From an uncultured Clostridia bacterium (GTDB lineage Bacteria > Bacillota > Clostridia > Christensenellales > Aristaeellaceae), in contig CAMOUF010000257.1 in assembly GCA_946626395.1 (NCBI GenBank), positions 1 to 20,111 on the forward strand: a DNA stretch of 20,111 bases, given 5' to 3'. Below, piece by piece: positions 13,710-20,111 of this stretch. The translations under genes and the position numbers were made by a program. How positions within the stretch are numbered: the stretch's first letter is position 1; each line of letters opens with the position of its first letter. Below the pieces are notes generated by a model. That model did no database searches and had not been told where the DNA came from. It saw nothing but the letters and a program-made list of their open reading frames with translations.

Positions 13710-14417
13710 ATGAAAAAATGGATGCTGGTTCCCGTGCTGGCCGCGCTGCTGCTGTGCCTGTTCCCTTCCGCCCTGGCCAAAGAAGTGAAAGGCGTGGAGC
13801 TGTTTAACGAAAAGGTGGTCATCAAGCGGAATGAAAACTCCAGCGGCGCAAACCCGAACACCAAAAAGGAAAACGAATACGAAATCCTCTATATGGCGAT
13901 GCTGGAAAACAAAAGCGATGCCGACGCGTATGTGTATCTCCGGGTGAAATTCATGGACGCCAAGGGCACCGTCCTGCTCAGCAGCGCCATCGACCACCTG
14001 CCCCGGCGAGTGGATTCCGGCGAAACCACGGTGATTATGGCAAGAACCTATGCGGATTGGAGCACGGCCCGGAAAATTCATTCTGTGGAGGACGCCCAGT
14101 TTTCCGTAAACGGCGTTTCCAAATACCGCGATTCCAATCCATGGTATCCCATCAAAGCGGATTTTAAGGACGACAAAGTCACCTTTAATTTTACCAACAC
14201 ATCTTCCTCCCGCCTGGAGGAAAAAAGCATCTCCTTTTACGCGGTGCTTCTGGACCAGAACGGCGGCATTCTCTTTTGCAAGGAAATGCCCCTCAATTGG
14301 ACGATTGCCCCCAAGGTGACTTCTACCTTCTTTTGGCCCCTCACCCGGGAAGAAAGAACCGTGATCCAGAATTCCGGCAAAAAAGCCACGTCTGTGGAGT
14401 GCTATCAGCTTCACTGA
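13710..14417 (+). CDS. Secreted protein of unknown function in the clostripain operon
   Basis: The 235-aa product has a signal peptide (MKKWMLVPVLAALLLC..., cleavage near ALA/K at 23) and no lipobox. The rest looks like two beta-sandwich segments. The first (about 55-120, EILYMAMLENKSDADAYVYLRVKFMDAKGTVL...) recalls FxLYD-type immunoglobulin-like domains of exported Gram-positive proteins; the second starts near 150 (IKADFKDDKVTFNFTNTSSSRLEEKSISFYAVLLDQNGGIL) and has a similar pattern, so the protein may be an internal duplication. No catalytic motif is evident. AAAGGAGGAA ends eight bases before the ATG, and the gene starts 14 bases after the protease stop, so the two are co-transcribed. A role with the surface protease is inference from the operon. 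Confidence 0.78.
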   Translation: MKKWMLVPVLAALLLCLFPSALAKEVKGVELFNEKVVIKRNENSSGANPNTKKENEYEILYMAMLENKSDADAYVYLRVKFMDAKGTVLLSSAIDHLPRRVDSGETTVIMARTYADWSTARKIHSVEDAQFSVNGVSKYRDSNPWYPIKADFKDDKVTFNFTNTSSSRLEEKSISFYAVLLDQNGGILFCKEMPLNWTIAPKVTSTFFWPLTREERTVIQNSGKKATSVECYQLH

Positions 14418-14453
14418 CGGGCACTTGATCCCAATAACGAGGGGGAATAACAA

Positions 14454-15440
14454 ATGAACAGGCGGCAGCCGATCCGCGTTCTCATTCTTTCATTGGCCGT
14501 TTTCGCGCTTCTTCTGCCCTTTGCGCCCGCCCGGGGAGAAACCTATTCTCCCTGGGTGCATTGGAGCGAGTATCTCTCCTTTCCCCGGGATCAGGAGCTC
14601 AAAACCTTTCAGCCGCGGGACATTGCCCCGTACATCGTATGTACGCCCATTTTTCCCAACACCACCATGTATACCAACTACGCGGTGGATTTCCGGGTGG
14701 ATTACCTGCCCGAGCACACCTACCTGTGTATCGGCAATTTTGACCTGGATACCGCCAGCCTGAGCAGTGCCTACCGCACCGTCAAGCGGGATTATCCCGG
14801 TGTGGCGGGCTACGCGGGCTTTCAGACAGGGGACGCCGGAAAACCCAACGGGGTGATCCTGACCATCTGGAACACCTACTGCACCGACAAAAAAGGCGTG
14901 ACCCACACCCTGCGGGCCCGGCAGATCTATCCGGAAAACAACGAGGGCTTTGAAATCTTCGACGCCTCCGTGGAAGGTGGCTTTGTTCACTGCACGATCC
15001 CCTTCCCCTGGGAAAGGTACAAGAATTACCGGGCCCTGCTGCAGTGCGCCAATCAGGAGGGGCAGAACAGCCGCATCATCTTCTGGGTGTGCGATCTGGA
15101 AACGAAGGCGTGGACGCGGCTGATTGAATTCGAGCTGCCCTATGAAAGAACCTATATGAAGGACACCTGCGCCTTCCTGGAAAATTTCTACCCCACCTCA
15201 GCCGGAGACGTGCGCAGCATGGTGCTGTACAACTTCCGGGTGTTCGGCAGGAACGGCCGCTGGATCGGCGCCAAGGAAGCCTACTTCCGTCAGGATTACG
15301 ATCACCCGGGCAGCTTCAACTACGGCACCCAGAGCAACGGCTTCTGGGCCATCACCACCGCCATGCCCAACCGCTGCCCCACCCCGCAGCAGAATATCCG
15401 GGTCAGGATCAAAGAAGCGCCCACGGGAAGCGCCTTCTGA
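14454..15440 (+). CDS. Secreted protein of unknown function, possibly DUF3472-like
   Basis: The 328-aa product has a signal peptide (RR start, hydrophobic 9-26, cleavage near 28) and no lipobox. The mature part is rich in aromatic residues and looks beta-structured. Phrases such as VAGYAGFQTG...GVILTIWN (about 116-140) and CAFLENFYPTSAGDVRSMVLYNFRVFGRNGRW (about 237-268) resemble the order of conserved blocks in DUF3472 proteins, which are often exported, but I recall that family only roughly. Its ribosome binding site is AGGGGG before AATAACAA and the ATG; it begins 36 bases after the previous stop and ends the operon before the terminator at 15461-15490. Confidence 0.75.
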   Translation: MNRRQPIRVLILSLAVFALLLPFAPARGETYSPWVHWSEYLSFPRDQELKTFQPRDIAPYIVCTPIFPNTTMYTNYAVDFRVDYLPEHTYLCIGNFDLDTASLSSAYRTVKRDYPGVAGYAGFQTGDAGKPNGVILTIWNTYCTDKKGVTHTLRARQIYPENNEGFEIFDASVEGGFVHCTIPFPWERYKNYRALLQCANQEGQNSRIIFWVCDLETKAWTRLIEFELPYERTYMKDTCAFLENFYPTSAGDVRSMVLYNFRVFGRNGRWIGAKEAYFRQDYDHPGSFNYGTQSNGFWAITTAMPNRCPTPQQNIRVRIKEAPTGSAF

Positions 15441-15460
15441 TGGACCTTTTCTCCGCTCCG

Positions 15461-15490
15461 CCCCTGAAACGGGACGGGGCTTTTTTCTTT
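15461..15490 (+). terminator. Terminator of the clostripain operon
   Basis: GCCCC (15461-15465) and GGGGC (15477-15481) form a short GC stem, followed by TTTTTTCTTT. The stem is only five base pairs with an 11-base loop, but the T tract is good. Element E4 begins just after it. Confidence 0.65.
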
Positions 15491-15493
15491 AAG

Positions 15494-15676
15494 CGGATAG
15501 GCAAAAGGCAAAAGGCAAAAGGCAATAGGCATTAGGCAATAGGAGATAGAGCGCAGAGAATATAGCATACACAAGGAACGAATCCAGACTTGGAACGACT
15601 GTAATATCTGAACTCTGTACTCTTCACTCTGAACTCTCGTCCCCCTATTGCCTTTTGCCTATTGCCTATTGCCTGG
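15494..15676. repeat. Complete heptad inverted-repeat element (E4)
   Basis: The left arm (about 15496-15546) is a run of heptads AGGCAAA, AGGCAAT and AGGCATT, then an AGCGCAG unit. The core (about 15565-15608) contains ACACAAGGAACGAATCCAGACTTGGAA. The right arm has four in-phase heptads CTGAACT, CTGTACT, CTTCACT, CTGAACT (15609-15636), then four more, CTATTGC, CTTTTGC, CTATTGC, CTATTGC (15646-15673). The core shares ATCCAGACTTGGAA with element E3 and ACACAAGGAACGAAT with E1. It lies between the clostripain operon terminator and the lacI control region. Confidence 0.85.
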
Positions 15677-15711
15677 CGCTTGATACAACTGAACAATTTC
15701 TGTGAAAGAAA

Positions 15712-15725
15712 TTAAAACGATTGCA
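15712..15725. promoter_or_regulatory. Distal LacI-type operator (O2)
   Basis: TTAAAACGATTGCA shares the 11-mer AAACGATTGCA with the site at 15852-15865 and fits the LacI-family pattern TGNAANCGNTTNCA at all but one fixed position. It lies 140 bp upstream of that site, a spacing suited to DNA looping. Confidence 0.5.
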
Positions 15726-15817
15726 TACATCATGAATGTTACATTTCCGTTTCAGTTCGTTTTCGGAAAATCAGGCAGCATTGAATAAAAAATCCACCAA
15801 AAAGAACACAAAAGACG

Positions 15818-15846
15818 TTGACATTTTCCGGAATAGCCCTTATAAT
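15818..15846 (+). promoter_or_regulatory. Promoter of the LacI-family regulator gene
   Basis: A perfect TTGACA (15818-15823) and a perfect TATAAT (15841-15846) are separated by 17 bp. The start point near 15853 falls on the operator at 15852-15865. Confidence 0.9.
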
Positions 15847-15851
15847 GAAAT

Positions 15852-15865
15852 TGCAAACGATTGCA
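15852..15865. promoter_or_regulatory. Proximal LacI-type operator (O1)
   Basis: TGCAAACGATTGCA is a near-palindrome with the central CG typical of LacI-family (and CcpA cre) sites. It covers the predicted transcription start, so binding would shut the promoter. Autoregulation by the adjacent LacI-family protein is the simplest reading; CcpA is an alternative. Confidence 0.7.
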
Positions 15866-15900
15866 GTTTTTCAAACGGACGGGGAAGGAGGGGAAGGCGC

Positions 15901-16905
15901 ATGGTGCGGCTCAAGGATATCGCCCTGGCCTGCGGCGTGTCCGCGGCGACGGTTTCCCGGGCGCTGAACGGGCGCACCGATTCCGGCAACAAAACCGCCG
16001 CGGAAATCTGCCGCACCGCCAAGGAAATGGGCTACTTCCCCAACGCCGCCGCCCGCACCTTAAAAACCAGCCGCTCCAACAACATCGGCATCCTGTATGA
16101 GGATCGGATGGATCACGAATATTTCAGCGCCCTGCTCAACGAACTGCGCCAGTGCTTTGAGGAGGGGGGCTACGATCTGACCCTGATCCGCCGCTCCGCC
16201 CACAGCGAGGAGGGCACGTATTTGGAACGCGCCAGCCGCCGCAGCCTGGACGGGGTGGCCGTGATCCAGGCGGATTTCAATTCCGCCGATGTGATGCGCC
16301 TGGCCGCCAGCAGCATCCCCACGGTGATCCTGGATCACGCCTACGAGGGCAGCGACTGCGTGATGTGCGACAACCAGGCGGGGATGGAGGAGATCCTGCG
16401 GGCGGTGTATGAAGCGGGCCATCGGAAAATCGCCTTCATCCGGGGCGAAAGGGGCACCGTGACCCGGGAGCGGACCAACGGCTTCTATAAGGGCTGCGCG
16501 GAATTGGGCATCCGGGCCCCGGGGGCGTACATGGTGGACGGCCATTTCCACGACCCCGCCGCCTGCGCCGAAGCCATTTTCCACCTGCTGGCCCTGGAGG
16601 AGCCGCCCACCTGCGTGCTGTGTCCCGACGATTTCAGCTGCGTGGGGGCCATGGCCGATCTGGAGGAAAAGGGCGTCAACGTGCCGGGAGATATCAGCCT
16701 GGTGGGCTACGACGGCATCCGGCTGGCCCGGATGGTGAAGCCGCCGCTGGCTACCTACCGGCAGGACATCGCCCGGATGGCCCGGGAGGCGGCGGATCTG
16801 CTGCTGGAGGCCATCGAAGACCCGGAGGGCCATACCCCCCGGCAAATCACCGTAGGCGGCGTTTTTCTCCGGGGCGGCACCCTGAGCGCCCCCAAGCATC
16901 CTTAA
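15901..16905 (+). CDS. LacI-family transcriptional regulator
   Basis: The 334-aa product has a classic N-terminal helix-turn-helix (RLKDIALACGVSAATVSRALNG, 3-24), a hinge helix (PNAAARTLKTSRS, 47-59), and a periplasmic-binding-protein-like effector domain ending in ISLVGYDGIRLARMVKPPLATYRQ. The likely ligand is a sugar or sugar derivative, inferred from the permease gene downstream. The ATG at 15901 follows AAGGAGG (15885-15891); an earlier in-frame ATG at 15736 would put the promoter inside the gene. The promoter carries a LacI-type site on its start point and a second 140 bp upstream. The regulator probably controls itself and the genes that follow. Confidence 0.92.
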   Translation: MVRLKDIALACGVSAATVSRALNGRTDSGNKTAAEICRTAKEMGYFPNAAARTLKTSRSNNIGILYEDRMDHEYFSALLNELRQCFEEGGYDLTLIRRSAHSEEGTYLERASRRSLDGVAVIQADFNSADVMRLAASSIPTVILDHAYEGSDCVMCDNQAGMEEILRAVYEAGHRKIAFIRGERGTVTRERTNGFYKGCAELGIRAPGAYMVDGHFHDPAACAEAIFHLLALEEPPTCVLCPDDFSCVGAMADLEEKGVNVPGDISLVGYDGIRLARMVKPPLATYRQDIARMAREAADLLLEAIEDPEGHTPRQITVGGVFLRGGTLSAPKHP

Positions 16906-16911
16906 GCTCCC

Positions 16912-16926
16912 CTGCCCTTGGGGCAG
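16912..16926 (+). other. Small hairpin between lacI and the repeat-protein gene
   Basis: CTGCCC (16912-16917) and GGGCAG (16921-16926) form a 6-bp stem with a 3-base loop seven bases after the lacI stop. The following sequence (AAGCGATACATTTGTTTTC) has only a scattered T tract, so termination would be partial. No good promoter is seen before 16970. Confidence 0.4.
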
Positions 16927-16942
16927 AAGCGATACATTTGTT

Positions 16943-16956
16943 TTCAAACGAATCAA
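16943..16956. promoter_or_regulatory. Weak LacI-type operator candidate before the repeat-protein gene
   Basis: TTCAAACGAATCAA matches the 15852-15865 site at 10 of 14 positions, including the central AAACGA. It touches the ribosome binding site (16955-16964). The match could be chance. Confidence 0.25.
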
Positions 16957-16969
16957 AGGAGGAACCGAC

Positions 16970-18952
16970 ATGAAAAAAACTCTGGCTGCTCTGCTGTGCC
17001 TGGCCCTGACCGTGAGCCTGCTGGGCATCATGCCCGTCCTGGCGGAAGAAGCCGCCGCGCCCGTGGCGTATATCATGTACGCTGACAGCGCCTGGGCCAA
17101 TCAGTTCTGGCTGGACGGCAACGAGTATCCCGTCACCGCCAAGACCGTCGAAATCACCGGCGCGGGCCAGTACACCGTGGGCCTGGAATTCGCCGAGGAA
17201 GCCCAGGGCCTGGCCTTTGCCGCCGTGGGCATCAAGAACGGCGAAGCCCTGCTGCCCGGCTACACCATTGAAATCAACGCCATCCGTGTAAATGGCGAGG
17301 AAATCGCCTTTGAAAAGGGCTACACCTCCTCCGACGACGGCGTAGAAACCCGCATGAACGTGTACAACGAATGGGTGTCCGAAGTGCCCGCCGACGCCCG
17401 CTCCTTCGATGGAAAGACTGACGACGCCAAGCCCGTGATCGTGGACAAGGAGCTGTTCGCCGCCGTCAAGACCGTGGAAATCGATTTCACCCTCCATCAG
17501 TTCGGCGTGGACACCGCCTATATCATGTACGCCGACGGCGCTTGGGCCAACCAGTATTGGTATGACGGCAACGAATATCCCGTCACCGCCAAGAACGCCC
17601 AGATCGACGGCTTCGGCGATTACACCGTGGGCCTGGAATTCAACGAAGAAGCGCAGGGCCTGGCCTTCACCGCCCTGGGCATCGTCAATGGCGAAAAGAC
17701 TTATCCCGGCGCTTACCTGAAGATCAACGCCATCCGCGTAAACGGCGAGGAAATCGCCTTTGAAAAGGGCTACACCTCCTCTGATGACGGCGTGACCACC
17801 CGCATGAATATCTACAACGAATGGGTGTCCGAAGTGCCTGCCGACGCCCGCTCCTTCGACGGAAAGACCGACGACGCCAAGGCCATCATCGTGGACAAGG
17901 AGCTGTTCGCCGCTGTCAAGACCGTGGAAATCGACTTCTCCCTCCTGCCCGTGACCGACGTGGCCTACATCATGTACGCTGACGGCGCCTGGGCCAACCA
18001 GTATTGGTATGACGGCAACGAATACCCCGTCACCGCCAAGAATGCCGAAATCACCGGCGCGGGCACCTACACCGTGGGCCTGGAATTCCCCGAAGAGGCC
18101 CAGGGCCTGTCCTTTGCCGCCGTGGGCGTCAAGACCGGTGAAAAGACCTTCAACGGCTACTTTATCGACATCACCGAAATCAAGGTGAACGGCGAAGCCA
18201 TCACCCTGGGCAAGGGCTACACCACCTCCGACGACGGCGTGGAAACCCGCGAGAACGTGTACAACGAATGGGTGTCCTCCGTGCCCGCCGAAGCCCGCCG
18301 GGCCGACAAGGATCTGGAAGGCGCTTCCTCCATCATCGTGGACAAGGAAGCCTTCGCCGCCGTCAAGACCGTGGAAATCACCTTCAACTATATCTATGGC
18401 AAGCCCATCGAAAAGGATGAGGACGCGCCCATGACCGAGGACGAAGCCAAGGCCATCAAGGAAAACGGCTTCCATGCCTACATCGGCGTGCAGGGCGCGG
18501 TCACCTATGTGTTCCGCAACGCCTGGAACGACAGCTACGGTATGAACGACGAAGAACATCCCTACTTTAACCGCCTCACCGGCTGGGATGCCGACAACGC
18601 CGTGGACTACGGCGGCCAGTTTGAGGACGCTGAAATCAAGGCCGACGGCGAATACACCGTGACCCTGACCACCGGCGACATGGGCTTTGGCTCTACCGAA
18701 GCCTTCAACCTGCTGTTCGTGTCCACCGATATTCCCAGCAAGCTGATCAAGGACGGCTTCCTGACCATCGACAATGTCAAGACCAAGATCGGCAGCGCCG
18801 CCTCCAAGGATTACACCGAAGTGGATGTCAGCGGCGAATACGCCATGATCAAGGTCATTGACACCTACAACCAGACCAGCGATCCCTTCGGCTACACCGT
18901 GCCCGCCGCCAACGAAACCATCGCCATCACCTTTACCGTGTCCGGCTTCTGA
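16970..18952 (+). CDS. Secreted protein of four tandem modules, possible glycan-binding protein
   Basis: The 660-aa product has a signal peptide (cleavage near VLA/E at 25), no lipobox and no visible wall anchor. Three near-identical modules of about 142 residues lie at 32-173, 182-323 and 331-472. Each opens with AYIMYADGAWANQYWYDGNEYPVTAKN, continues with YTVGLEF, IRVNGEEIAFEKGYTSSDDGV, YNEWVS and ends with IIVDKE.FAAVKTVEI. A fourth, diverged module spans about 502-658 (AYIGVQGAVTYVFRNAWND...GEYTVTL). Beta-strand spacing and exposed Trp/Tyr suggest a jelly-roll, carbohydrate-binding type of fold; this is inference and I do not recognise the family. It lies between a LacI-type regulator and a sugar permease, where a substrate-binding protein is usual, but it does not resemble one. 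AAAGGAGGAA precedes the ATG. Confidence 0.8.
   Translation: MKKTLAALLCLALTVSLLGIMPVLAEEAAAPVAYIMYADSAWANQFWLDGNEYPVTAKTVEITGAGQYTVGLEFAEEAQGLAFAAVGIKNGEALLPGYTIEINAIRVNGEEIAFEKGYTSSDDGVETRMNVYNEWVSEVPADARSFDGKTDDAKPVIVDKELFAAVKTVEIDFTLHQFGVDTAYIMYADGAWANQYWYDGNEYPVTAKNAQIDGFGDYTVGLEFNEEAQGLAFTALGIVNGEKTYPGAYLKINAIRVNGEEIAFEKGYTSSDDGVTTRMNIYNEWVSEVPADARSFDGKTDDAKAIIVDKELFAAVKTVEIDFSLLPVTDVAYIMYADGAWANQYWYDGNEYPVTAKNAEITGAGTYTVGLEFPEEAQGLSFAAVGVKTGEKTFNGYFIDITEIKVNGEAITLGKGYTTSDDGVETRENVYNEWVSSVPAEARRADKDLEGASSIIVDKEAFAAVKTVEITFNYIYGKPIEKDEDAPMTEDEAKAIKENGFHAYIGVQGAVTYVFRNAWNDSYGMNDEEHPYFNRLTGWDADNAVDYGGQFEDAEIKADGEYTVTLTTGDMGFGSTEAFNLLFVSTDIPSKLIKDGFLTIDNVKTKIGSAASKDYTEVDVSGEYAMIKVIDTYNQTSDPFGYTVPAANETIAITFTVSGF
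17063..18385 (+). repeat. Three tandem ~450-bp coding repeats
   Basis: Copies start at 17063, 17513 and 17960 (150- and 149-codon period). Copies 1 and 2 are nearly identical in DNA over the later part (about 17290-17480 and 17740-17930), including synonymous positions, so the duplication or homogenisation is recent. Copy 3 is more diverged in its second half. Confidence 0.9.
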
Positions 18953-18966
18953 TGCCGCCTCCCTGC

Positions 18967-18995
18967 GGGGGAGCGCTGAAAACAAGCGCTCCCCC
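18967..18995 (+). terminator. Strong hairpin after the repeat-protein gene, attenuator-like
   Basis: GGGGGAGCGCT (18967-18977) and AGCGCTCCCCC (18985-18995) form a perfect 11-bp stem with a 7-base loop. The following TCATCTCTTGC is a poor T tract. In transporter operons such hairpins often protect the highly expressed first mRNA and reduce read-through to the permease. Confidence 0.6.
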
Positions 18996-19042
18996 TCATC
19001 TCTTGCATGATTCAAAACCAAACGAAGGGAAGTTGAGCACTC

Positions 19043-20111
19043 GTGGAAGCCGCCGCTAAAAGGAAGGCCCCTGTGGACGCGTTGCCTGTGGGTCAGCGTC
19101 TGCCGCTGTGGATTTTCCGCTCCGTCGCGCTGCTGGCCGGCATGGCGCTGTTTTTCCCGCCTGCCAATCCGGGCCGGATCAGCGAAAAAATCAACGAGGC
19201 CGCCAGCCTCTTTACCACCGGCGTCAGCTACGGCACCATCACCAACAGCATGGGCCGCATTCTGCGCTCCCAATGGATTCAGAATTCCGATATCACCCTG
19301 CTGATGATCGCCTGCTGCGTGGTCATGGCCGGGGTGATCGCCTGCGCGGTGGGGGGCTGCATGAGCCTGGGCAACCGGAAAATGCGCCGGACCGGCATGC
19401 TGCTGCCCCTGATCGGCGCGCCGGTAATGGCCGCGGGCCTGTTTCTGATCCATCACACCTACGGGCGCATGACCGCGCACGGCATCGAGATGGACAAGCT
19501 GGACAAGATCAATCTGATCCTGCCCGGGGGATTCTGGGTGTTCTGCGCGTTTACGGCGCTGCTGTTCGTGACCGCCCTGATCGTGTTCCTGTCCACCGGC
19601 CGGGAAACCGACCCGGCAGCCAGAATGGAAATGGATGAAAAGTATCGGCTGTTTTTGATGATGCTGCCGGTGATCCTGCTTTCCTTCATTTTCGCTTACC
19701 TGCCCATCTGGGGCTGGCGCTTCGCCTTCTTTGACTACAAGCCCGGCGGCACCATCGGGGCGGACAATTTCGTGGGCTTCAAATGGTTCTCTTCCCTGTT
19801 CAATGATCCCGCCACCGTGCGGGACCTGCTGCGGGTGCTGAGAAACACGCTGATCATGTCCGGCCTGGGTATCGCCACCTCCTGGCTGCCCATTGCCTTC
19901 GCCGTGCTGCTGGCGGAGGTCCGCTCCACCAAGTTCCAGCGGGTGGTGCAGACCCTGACCACCATCCCCAACTTCATTTCCTGGGTGCTGGTGTACGCCG
20001 TCGCCCTGTCCATCTTCTCCGCCGACGGCCTGGTGAACCACCTGATGGCCATGCTGACCACCGGCCACACCCGCACGGACTTCCTGGCCAGCGCGGATGC
20101 CACCTGGCTCA
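19043..20111 (+). CDS. ABC sugar transporter permease, LplB/YteP type, with N-terminal extension (partial)
   Basis: The frame is open to the window edge (356 codons seen). From about residue 200 it reads like the LplB/YteP permeases of polysaccharide- or oligosaccharide-type ABC importers: YRLFLMMLPVILLSFIFAYLPIWGWRFAFFDY, NFVGFKWF, RNTLIMSGLG, and VQTLTTIPNFISWVLV. Ahead of it lie about 195 extra residues with four likely membrane segments (about 24-40, 85-105, 118-137, 163-184) and the hydrophilic stretches 41-80 and 138-160. Ordinary members begin with a short tail. There is no ATG near the start: GTG 19043 (AAGGGA 12 bases upstream) and GTG 19073 (AGGAAGG five bases upstream, better) are the candidates. 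The downstream part, ABC partners and any binding protein are outside the window. Confidence 0.82.
   Translation, partial: MEAAAKRKAPVDALPVGQRLPLWIFRSVALLAGMALFFPPANPGRISEKINEAASLFTTGVSYGTITNSMGRILRSQWIQNSDITLLMIACCVVMAGVIACAVGGCMSLGNRKMRRTGMLLPLIGAPVMAAGLFLIHHTYGRMTAHGIEMDKLDKINLILPGGFWVFCAFTALLFVTALIVFLSTGRETDPAARMEMDEKYRLFLMMLPVILLSFIFAYLPIWGWRFAFFDYKPGGTIGADNFVGFKWFSSLFNDPATVRDLLRVLRNTLIMSGLGIATSWLPIAFAVLLAEVRSTKFQRVVQTLTTIPNFISWVLVYAVALSIFSADGLVNHLMAMLTTGHTRTDFLASADATWL

Noticed and set aside
15736..15900. 55-residue N-terminal extension of the LacI-family regulator
   Set aside because: It would contain the consensus promoter and the operator; LacI proteins begin within a few residues of the helix-turn-helix, as from ATG 15901.
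16847..20068. Minus-strand open frame of 1073 codons across the repeat protein and permease
   Set aside because: It is antisense to three well-supported genes with proper ribosome binding sites and motifs. Its Gly/His/Val-rich, repetitive product is the mirror of GC-rich codon use and of the three tandem modules, and it has no start context or family features.

Overview
The window is a GC-rich chromosomal segment from a low-GC-type Gram-positive lineage, most likely an uncultured gut-type clostridium. Evidence: near-consensus TTGACA/TATAAT promoters with 17-18 bp spacing, strong AAGGAGG-type ribosome binding sites, Gram-positive signal peptides and a lipobox, a clostripain-family protease, and an LplB/YteP-type sugar permease. 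The taxonomic call is inference. No rRNA, tRNA, CRISPR array, transposase or phage gene was found.

Layout. Bases 1-1360 hold a truncated intergenic repeat, then cysK (+) with two tandem promoters, an operator-like palindrome and a terminator. Bases 1425-9210 are a minus-strand block read right to left: feoA-feoB (ferrous iron uptake, overlapping genes), a secreted two-domain protein of unknown function, a PflX-type radical SAM protein, an HtrA-like secreted serine protease with PDZ domain, and a secreted protein with eight CxxC knuckles. cysK and the CxxC gene converge on back-to-back terminators. An M18 aminopeptidase gene (+) diverges from feoAB at 9332. Bases 10990-15490 carry a three-gene plus-strand operon of exported proteins: a clostripain-like lipoprotein on a Pro/Thr/Lys-rich stalk, a two-domain secreted protein, and a third secreted protein. 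Bases 15712-20111 begin a sugar-utilisation locus: a LacI-family regulator with LacI-type operators at its promoter, a secreted protein of three near-identical ~150-residue modules plus a fourth unlike them, a strong hairpin, and an ABC permease that runs off the window and carries an extra N-terminal membrane region.

The most unusual non-coding signal is a family of intergenic elements built of degenerate 7-base repeats (AATAGGC, AGTNCAG and, in one case, AGGAGTG), arranged as head-to-head arms around a short core. Two are complete and homologous (10750-10916, 15494-15676), two are partial (1-75, 1360-1408), and one has the same architecture but a different heptamer (5621-5702). They should fold into long hairpins in DNA or RNA. 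One abuts the ribosome binding site of the radical SAM gene and could mask it.

Starts were reassigned by ribosome binding site and promoter position for feoA (GTG 9210), the clostripain-like gene (ATG 11092), lacI (ATG 15901) and the permease (GTG 19043 or 19073).
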